Part shown: in pieces, positions 56,276-64,000 of the stretch
Layout of the letters: each line of letters starts with the position of its first letter
Position numbering within the stretch: the stretch's first letter is position 1
Assembly: GCA_022036555.1 (NCBI GenBank)
Contig: CM039140.1
Location: forward strand, 2,020,574-2,084,573
Reading direction: 5' to 3'
DNA length: 64,000 bases
Source of the DNA: Microstegium vimineum
Lineage: Eukaryota; Streptophyta; Magnoliopsida; Poales; Poaceae
Program-made: the position numbers and the translations under genes
The notes under the pieces: generated by a model
The model's input: only the letters and a program-made list of their open reading frames with translations
Databases searched by the model: none
Told to the model about the DNA's origin: nothing

Positions 56276-57712
56276 TCATGACGACATGTCTTCTTCTCTT
56301 GTGAAATGCTGATCGAGCCAAGATTTGATCATCAAGAACTTGGAATATTGTCGCTTGGTCACTTTGGAAAGAGAGGAAACACGGCCGAAACCCCAGTTCA
56401 GCTGGGAAAGAGTATTGTAGACGAGCTTGAAGAATGGATGCAGGTCGGCTTCTCGAACCTGGCAGTCCTGTTGGTGCGGCGGTCGCACAACAGTTTGGCC
56501 GTATAGTCCATTAAGCTTTTATGTTTTCCATGCTGGCTTGCACCTGCTTGACTCTCACTAGCAGGGTGGACGGCACTCTCTGTAAACTTCAATTGCTTTC
56601 TGCTTAATGAAACACATGCACAACGATCGAGAAAAAAAAGAATATTTTCTCTTCCGGTTCACCTTCCAAGATAGACCTTTGTAGAGGCAAAACTCCTTTG
56701 TCTTGGCTCTTAGCTTTCTCATACAAAGCCTTACTAACCGCTGGGTCAGAAACCAAATCAGCGTCACCGTGCAAAATGATTAAGGGCAAAGAAACCTGTG
56801 TAACATGAAGCAGGCTCCAAACATCAAAGTACTGACAGCTGCAGAATACAAAAATAGACCTTCCACGATTCTATATTCTTATACACACTTCATGAAAAAC
56901 TGTCTTACAAAACAGCAAAAAAATTTACATTGAAATCTCATAAAGGCAAGTGTCTTATCTGGTTCAAAAAATGTCTATTTCCGTAATTCTACATCAAGCA
57001 TTAATTACATTCTGATTACAATGATCAGCTAAAATTGGCAATGATCGATTAAATAAATTTTCAAAAGAAATAAACATATTTCTCTTTCAACCAACTATTA
57101 ATTTCATGAGCCCGCAATCAAAAGACAAGGAACCAACAGGGCCTTGAAATGCATCTTCATACATACTCTGGAGTTATAAGGGAAGATATAACTAAAAGCA
57201 GCAGTAGAACCATAAAATTCACCTGTATGTCAAAATGATTTATTCAACTTATCACTGGAGAAGATGAGAATGCATACTGCTTTCACCTGGAGCATGAAGC
57301 AATATTAAACAGACCATATTGTTTGTCACATTATTTTACAAATATATATGCCTTGAACAATTGTGTCAAAGAATTTACAGCGCACTCAAAATGGAAGAAA
57401 ATAAGGAAATATTAACTAAACAAGAGAATCACATGTCAGTTCTAGAGAATCCATTGTGAAAGATAGTGACCTGCTCTTGTTTCTTCTCCTCTATGAATGC
57501 CAAGTCCACTAAATCCTTTTGAGGAACAAGCTTTTCTTTTGGCAGAAGCTTGGTCACAAAAATTAAAGCTTGCTGAGTGGGCCAAGGTCGAACCACATCA
57601 TCTGCTATCTTTCGAAATGATTTTGTGAATAAGTGGTTAGGCGTTAACTTGTATATATAACATTCCACAAAGATAAACTACCTTGCACATTGGTGCTTCT
57701 GATGGGTTTAAG
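56276..57712 (-). pseudogene. Monoacylglycerol-lipase-like (alpha/beta hydrolase) pseudogene
   Basis: Minus-strand exons with intact splice signals match the plant MAGL / caffeoylshikimate-esterase family. The end of an exon at 57682 reads APMCK. Exon 57471-57608 (46 codons) reads IADDVVRPWPTQQAL and LLPKEKLVPQKDL. The last exon from 56795 reads LPLIILHGDADLVSDPAVSK, carrying the catalytic Asp, then ALYEKAKSQDK and LEGEPEE. The codons that should hold the catalytic His (DAYHA in the family) are deleted and the frame shifts. A poly(A)-tailed insertion (56350-56639) splits the last exon, and the tail SWLDQHFTREEDMSS follows after another frame change. The N-terminal half with the GxSxG nucleophile is not found upstream. 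In plants these enzymes hydrolyse monoacylglycerols or caffeoyl shikimate; this copy cannot. Confidence 0.85.
56350..56639 (+). mobile_element. 5'-truncated retroposon with poly(A) tail in the lipase pseudogene
   Basis: The insert ends CAACGATCGAGAAAAAAAA on the plus strand and is bracketed by GAATATT at 56343-56349 and 56640-56646, a 7-bp target duplication. Terminal poly(A) plus a variable-length duplication is the signature of LINE-mediated retroposition. The last part (TTCAATTGCTTTCTGCTTAA then ATGAAACACATGC) resembles plant LINE 3' ends. Whether it is a LINE or another retroposed transcript is not settled. Confidence 0.65.
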
Positions 57713-60700
57713 TCAGAAAAATTAATGCATGCTACACAGGCTAGAAAATGCCTATATGTGACTATGTTCCTTCGAATGATTATAAAAGTATTACTGAACT
57801 GATGGAAACCATGACACAGGGCAAAAAGAAACAATAGTCATATAGGAGCAAACCATGGCATTTAGTGGTTAATTATCGATAAATGCATTGAGTCTCCATC
57901 TAATATCAAACTTGTCAGGCTGTATGATTATGAATATAACAGATTCACACCTGAAGGGAATGAAATGTTGTCCCTAGTAGGATAGGCTTCCTACATTGAG
58001 ATATATCCTTCTTTATCTTCTACTCGGAACACATAATCTTAGGACCAAACTTTTGACTAGGTAGAAGAATAACACTCATATATGATTAATAGTCCTCTGT
58101 GTTAGATGTACAAATACTCTGTCTGGTAAACAGAGCAAAACTGTTGAACCACCATTGGTAACTGTCAATATGGTTGCCTCCTAATATGTATGAAAAAATG
58201 ATCTAGGCAGCTTTTAGATGAGATGCGACTTTGTAAAGATATGAAAGCCACAGAACTTGACCCTACCGGTAGCCGCAGAACCCTGCATTACACAAACTAA
58301 AATGGCTTCTCTCACAGTCATCGATGAGATGCCAGGAAACTTCTATGACCATAAAAAAAAATCTAGAATGCATTACTTTGATTCAAAAGATACTTATCTG
58401 TTGCATGCTTCTACACACATCAGCCTATCCACCTTGTAAGCTACTCTCTCCATTCCAAATTGTAAGCTGTTTTGACTTTTTTAGATACATAGCTTCGTGC
58501 TATCTAATATCCGAAACCTCACTAGCAACTGTAGAACAATACAAATCAATAAGTTTGCCTATATCCATTGTTGTCGTAGGTGACCATATGACACAAAGTG
58601 GGTTTGCCTAGGACAAAAGATGTACATTAAAAATTATTGTCTGAAAATTCAGGATAAGGAATAAATTGTGCAAAGACTAAAAAAACCCCTCAATGGACAG
58701 TAATCCCAAACACAGACATTTTAGGAGTTCCAGCCTACCTCATTTTTTTTTAAAAAAAAAAACTTCAGATAGGGAGCTCTGTCTGTGATTTCTAAAGCTT
58801 TTCAGAATTATTGTTGCTTTGATGTTTGCCCACAGGAGCCTTTGCAGTCTTTGAAAACCATCTCCAGTAAAAAATGGGACACTGCAAAAAAAAAAAGTGT
58901 AAGCATGTATAAAATCACAAAGTAAAATGAATACACAACATAAACATATTATTTAAATAATAATTAGTTAATTATGTAAGGGTTTATCCCTGATTTTCCC
59001 CCCTTTGCTTTCAAATTAGCCCTAAAGTCTTAACGTAAACATATTATATATAGATGAGAGATGGAAAGGGCGCCCATCGAGCCCATACATGCGCAACACG
59101 AACTACGCTGAAGCTGAGACGAGGAATTTCGGAGCCGCAAGTGTGGCGTGATTCTGTGCTGCAAGCAGCAATGGCAACCACAACTTTGACATCAACCAAA
59201 AACCTGTCGAAGAACTGGTGGTTGTCGCAGTCTATGGTGTGACGCATATCGGCAAGGAACCAAACACTAGTCTAGCTCTCCGTGGTTGCCATAGGTGTGG
59301 CATGTGCGCACGACAGTGGGCAACCAAACAACCCCATAAATTTACTCAGATAATGTTGTTGATGGACATTATTTAATGTTGTTGAAGGATTTTTTTTAAT
59401 TGTGGCAGTTAGCTCTTGGACACTACGGATATTAAAATATTATTTTAGGAGTATATACTAAGAAGTTTAAAATGTCATTATGCTCATAACTATTATACCA
59501 TAACCCTTAGTAGTCTTGTAAAAACATCATAACTTGCATATAAAATCGGATGAAGGCGTAATTTATATATATCAAACTTGTAGATCTCAACAAGATATGC
59601 AAAATGAGTGTATGTAATCTATTTAGGTTCTTGTGGTGGAAGTTAACCATCTAGGATAGTTGTCGATTCCAAAATTTATTTTAGTGTTTGACGATCTAAC
59701 AATGCTATTCTTCTCATGGGGCAACTACATATGTTGAGAACGAGGCTCATGTGGTGACTCATGAATCTCAAAATCTATCGCCTGCTTAATATTTTGGAGG
59801 TGTTCATAGTTGGGTAGGGTGTGTGTTTCTCAAAATGGTGAGTAGTGTTCGTGCATATATACATCAATGTCTATATTGTGATTCATAGTAAAGATAAAAG
59901 TCGACATATAATAATATAGTGTCGTTCAATAAGCTTGATGATGGTAAAGCAATGTTCTAAGTAGTGGGCTACAACGGTTCACACCCCACTTGCCACTACA
60001 ACGTAGTTATAATAAATAGCTAGATCAGGACTGTAACGGTTGAGCAGACCTCTTCGCTAAATGCTATAGTTTGCAATTTAGAACACTGTGATAAAGTATT
60101 AATAACCACCGAATTGTTATTACTAGTTAAGTATATATTTAGTAAAATATAAAGAAACACAATTACGCATTTAGTAAAACCTACAATTTCATTGAAAGTG
60201 TCCTGATATAGTAAGCAAACAAGTTTTAGGTGAATCAAAATGTTTTATTATAATCATGTTTTGTATGATTTTGTTGTCTAGAAGATATCAATAAATATAT
60301 ATGACAAGATTTTTCTTATCATATCTGTTTTAACATCAATATTGACTATGTTAAACTATATATTTAAGAAAATGTTGTGTTGTTAGGGGGTGATGGCCCG
60401 TGCCGCCCCCCTTTGCCCCTGGGTCCGCCCCTGGTTTCATATATGTTAGCATGACATGTCAGCATTTGAGCTCGAGTCAAGATCCATTTAAATTAGCTTT
60501 GACATCCGAAAATAGCTTGTGTATTTAAATGAAAACCTTACGAAAATAACAGAACCAAACAAGTATGACGATGATACACTTGGCGAGATCGCCGGGCGCT
60601 TGGTCTAGGTCTAGGATGGTGATGTTGCGCGAAGGATCAATAAAGCACCGAACAGGACACGTACGTACGTGGATGACATTCCAGGGGCGTGCTGCACAGT

Positions 60701-61180
60701 GGACGATGTGTACACGCATGTGTGTATAGAATTTTTCTCCAGCCAGGGATGGAGTTTCTAGCAGTGCAGGTTGCGGTTGCGTCGCGCCCTTCGATGGGCG
60801 TCAGCGGTACGTCAGCGCGCGCAGGAAACTCACGCCCAGTGTAGTGCATGCAGGTCGAGCCTTCGACGACGACCCACTGTAAAACTGAATTGTATGAAAA
60901 TCGAACAGGACAGTTCAAGAGTCCCCGTTTTTAGAAATCAAGAACAGTACTATACTAGTACGTAGTGTGGTAAAAAAAAACGGCATGGACAGTAATTGTG
61001 TATAGCAGGACCGAGCTGTATAAGATCTGGAAAAAAGCACACATAGTACTAGCTCGTACTCCTTCTATCTATAAAAAAAAAGATTCATTCTCGTTTCCTA
61101 AAAAGCCACCAATTTTTAACTTTAACCAACCATATTTTACAAAATATTAATATTTATAGTACTTAATTAGTATCACTAGT
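57713..61180. other. Intergenic DNA with MITE and transposon scraps
   Basis: Upstream exons of the lipase pseudogene could not be traced here. 58441 onward begins CTACTCTCTCCATTCCAAAT, a Stowaway-like end without a partner. 59240-59330 contains GGAACCAAACACTAG and GGCAACCAAACAACCCC, typical MITE-end motifs. At 60390-60435 the phrase GCCCCTGGGTCCGCCCCTGG is familiar from grass transposon ends. 61050 onward resembles a further Stowaway-like end. None could be bounded. No gene is recognised. Confidence 0.4.
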
Positions 61181-64000
61181 AAACATGCATGTGCGTTGCA
61201 ACGGGAGGAATACCACATAACTATTTATGCTTTCCCCTTTTTAAAATTTTGAAAACTATAATTTATTTTGTGATGACATCTAAATTATAAGCAAATGTTG
61301 GTAATAATATGACAATGTATATTATGCTTATATGAAATTTAAATAAAGTTATGGTAGTTTTTTTCCGCATAATGCTAAACTCAAAACTATTTGCTCATAG
61401 ACATTAGCAAATCACAAATACTTATATCTAGACATCGAAAAGGTGTCCTACTTTAATAAAAAAAAAGGTGTCCTACTGCCAGTGTCTTAGCTCCCTCCAA
61501 ATTCGAACGTGAGATTTCAGAGTCATCAGCCTCAACCAATATTTTTTGTTCTTTTTTTATGAGGATAGATTAGAAAAGAAATAAAAAACAGGCAAAAAAA
61601 AAGAGGCGTATCTGTGTGGAATTTTCTTTGTGTCGTGTCCGTACAAGTACGTACTTTTTTTGGGTCTTGTTACGTGTATAGAGCTCTAATAGAATAAAAG
61701 AAATTGGAAGGAGAATTGTGCTCGGTGAAAAGAAAGGCAATTGAACAAAGGGGAAAACAAAATAGAAACAAAAAAGATGGTGCCTGTAAAAAAAGGAAAA
61801 AACAGAAGTTGGCAACGGACTTTAAACGGTTTAGGATAGGATTTTGTTTGCATAAAAAAATAGCTCCTTCTATTTGGATTAGGACCCTACTTATTTAGAA
61901 TTAGGATTTCTATTCAACTTACTTAAATTTGAAGCGAGGTCTATTTGGATTAGAACTCTAGCCATTCAAGTCACCTTATTAACTCGTATGAGAACGGGTT
62001 ATATATATATATAAGTTCGTAGGGAAAAAACTCTCTATTATCCGGTAGTTAGAGGGAGATTGGACAATAAAAACAAATGGATGGACGGAAAAAAGAGGCT
62101 AAACTTTTGACACTTTATTATTACTAGCAAATACGCCGTGTGTTGCAACGGAAGAAAAAAACGAACGTTAATATAAAATATAAACATAAAAATATATGAT
62201 TCATATTGAAAAACTCTTTTTTAAAAAACAATCAGCCAGAAAAAATATATAATATAATCTTTCGTCACGAGGCATATCGAATAAAAATTCATATATATAA
62301 AAGTTGATTTTTTTAGTATACATCACATACTACACAACTCAACAGGTTTAAAAATCAAACTCTGTATCATGCCAGACAAGTGCGGCGAGGAGCCACCGTC
62401 AAACCTTCGCCTCTCTGTTTCTCTCCTCCACCTCCAGTGTGACTGCGCATATGAAGCCACCGAGGAGCCCTGCGCCCATGCGTAGGGAGGAGCCATGGAG
62501 CGTCCGCATCCGCGACTCGACGTCACCTCGCTATCGCGGCCCGTGCTCATGACTCAACACCACCCCATCGTCGCTGCCCCACGCCTCTGCTCGTGACTCC
62601 ATGGTACCTCGCCATCGCGGCCCGTGCTCGCCACTTGACGTCGCCTCGCCGTCGCTATCACGTGCCCATGCTCGTGACTCCATGGTGCCTTGTTGTCGCG
62701 GCACATGCTTGTGACTCGACGCCGACTCGATGAGGGTCAAGATAATTTGGGTGCGAAATTGGCTATTTATAGGATGATGGGTTATGGCGAAGGTGGATTC
62801 TATATACGTTTTTCAGTTATACCGAGTACGGATAAGAGTACGCCTGTACATCCTTGGGGAGACCAGACGAAAAAACTCTGACCAAAAAAATGGCTGAAGT
62901 TGCCTCTTTACTATTAGGTAATAGATATAGATCTAGATATACTTCTCCTTATTATTTCCATATTTATGTATTGAAATGCAGTAAAAATAATTAAAAAAAA
63001 GCTCCACGAATTTGGAATAAAAAAGTGAACATAATATGTGTGAAATAAGAACTCTGGTGTCATACTAATTTGAAATAGAAAATAATTAGAAAGAAAAATA
63101 AATCAGAATAGGATCGGAGCTCTCACCAGAAAAAGGAGCTAATTCGGACGGAGACAATTTAAAAGGAATAGTTTTGGAATCAGATTTCTTATCATGCTAG
63201 ACAAGAGTTATTATTGGAACCGAACTCTATATTGTGTTAGACAAGGACTATTCTAACTCGTATGAGCACGGGTTATATATATATATATATATAAGTCCCT
63301 CCATTATTCGGTAGTTAGAGGGAGGCCAACCTTAAAAAAAAAAGATGGACCGAAAAAAGAGACTGAAATTTTGCCTCTTTATTATTAGGTATAGATATAG
63401 ACTAGCAAATATGTTCGTGCGTTGCAATGGGAGAAAAAACTGATCATTAATTAAAAATACACGGAGTATTGCATATTATTCATATTTTATATTTTTTTCA
63501 TCATCATTGAATTGCTATTTTCTGAGCTAAATACATGTTCTTTTCTATTTAGATTTGGATTAGAATTATGATCCTTATTCATCCTACTCGGAGGTATTTC
63601 ATCATGAGTCATGTTGGAATAAAAATTGTATGGAAAGTTGGTTGTTTTCGAGTTTAGATCATATATGCGACCCAATAGGTTTTGGAATCGAACTCTGTAT
63701 CATGCTAAACAAGAGCTATTGAAACTTGTATAAACACAAATTATATATATATATATATAATTAGAAATAAATCTCTGCTCTTGTCTTTTACTATTTAGAT
63801 TTGGATTAGGATTAGAACTTCTATTCATCTTACTTGGGCATATTATATTTGAATTAGAATAGGATCCTTAAATATACTCGTGTCTAATCTCTATATATAA
63901 AATAGGAGGTTGTAGTATAAAAACGATTAGAGACATTTGCATTCACGGAGTTAGTTAGGAAATGTCATACCGCGGAGAAATTTTGCCTCTTTATTATTAA
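61181..64000. repeat. Cluster of dispersed AT-rich repeats
   Basis: At least three units begin with an ACTAG(T/C)AAA..GTGCGTTGCAACGG block (61177, 62125, 63403), and several end in GCCTCTTTATTATTAGG-like sequence (62100, 62908, 63376, 63980). In between are blocks shared with 6.4-8.4 kb, such as ACGGGTTATATATA and GTTAGAGGGAGA. Head-to-tail packing and AT-rich microsatellites (63278-63292, 63744-63761) are present. The class is unknown; no transposase or reverse transcriptase is seen, so the units are non-autonomous. The last unit runs off the window edge. Confidence 0.65.
62515..62730 (+). repeat. Minisatellite with alternating 37/44-bp units
   Basis: Units open with ACTC(G/C/A) followed by ..CGTC or ..CATGG and end GTGCTCATG/GTGCTCGTG. 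Starts are at 62515, 62552, 62596, 62633, 62677 and 62714, a spacing of 37, 44, 37, 44, 37 bp, so the true period is an 81-bp dimer. The array is GC-rich inside an otherwise AT-rich repeat unit. Open frames across it on the minus strand reflect the repeat. Confidence 0.88.

Noticed and set aside
58257..58439. Possible upstream exon of the lipase pseudogene
   Set aside because: Translations on both strands do not resemble the alpha/beta hydrolase N-terminal half, and no supporting splice pair was seen.
62515..62730. CRISPR-like spacing of repeats
   Set aside because: Units are contiguous and diverged with no unique spacers, and the DNA is plant nuclear; it is a minisatellite.

Overview
The window is nuclear DNA of a grass, most likely a panicoid such as the sorghum, Miscanthus or maize group. 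It has Stowaway-like and Tourist-like MITEs, a Ty3/gypsy element with Tat-lineage features, solo LTRs in large excess over genes, GC-rich first exons, and plant-specific genes with GT-AG introns. A run of 100 Ns (11851-11950) marks a scaffold gap. I see no bacterial, viral, CRISPR, rRNA or tRNA feature.

Layout. 1-10.7 kb: AT-rich repeat DNA with a Stowaway-like MITE (3764-4022), a 1.55-kb solo LTR with perfect target-site duplication (4821-6368) and a 689-bp tandem duplication (6922-8282). 11.2-16.5 kb: a plus-strand gene for a large plant protein with one UBZ/Rad18-like zinc finger, whose first coding exon probably lies in the gap. 16.5-26.9 kb: intergenic DNA with a GC-rich island (18.06-19.32 kb), several TIR elements, minisatellites and possible minus-strand exons of unknown identity (25.4-26.3 kb).

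27-50.8 kb: the centrepiece. An EBP1/PA2G4-like gene copy (exons 26970-27732 and 49493-50804) is split by a 21-kb insertion. The outer element is a minus-strand gypsy/Tat retrotransposon with two 472-bp LTRs (27853-28324 and 48410-48881). Its RNase H region is interrupted by solo LTR A (33303-42761), which is interrupted by solo LTR B (33859-41009), which is interrupted by solo LTR C (36960-40017). Its reverse transcriptase is separately interrupted by solo LTR D (43520-45021), a sister of the copy at 4821-6368 in the opposite orientation. Each junction shows TG..CA-type ends (TA at one end of D) and a 5-bp target duplication, two of them with one mismatch. The host gene copy is also broken by frameshifts, an exonic tandem duplication and a 248-bp solo LTR inside an exon.

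51-64 kb: a Tourist-like MITE (51230-51544), then an apparently intact plus-strand gene for a WIP-type plant KASH protein ending in VVPT (52423-54817, with a small MITE in its intron). Next is a minus-strand monoacylglycerol-lipase-like pseudogene (56276-57712) broken by a poly(A)-tailed retroposon. The rest is dispersed AT-rich repeats containing a minisatellite whose repeat length alternates 37/44 bp.

Only the zinc-finger gene and the WIP gene look functional. The remaining content records repeated transposition, solo-LTR formation and decay of duplicated genes. All identifications come from reading the sequence and remembered family features; no database search was run.
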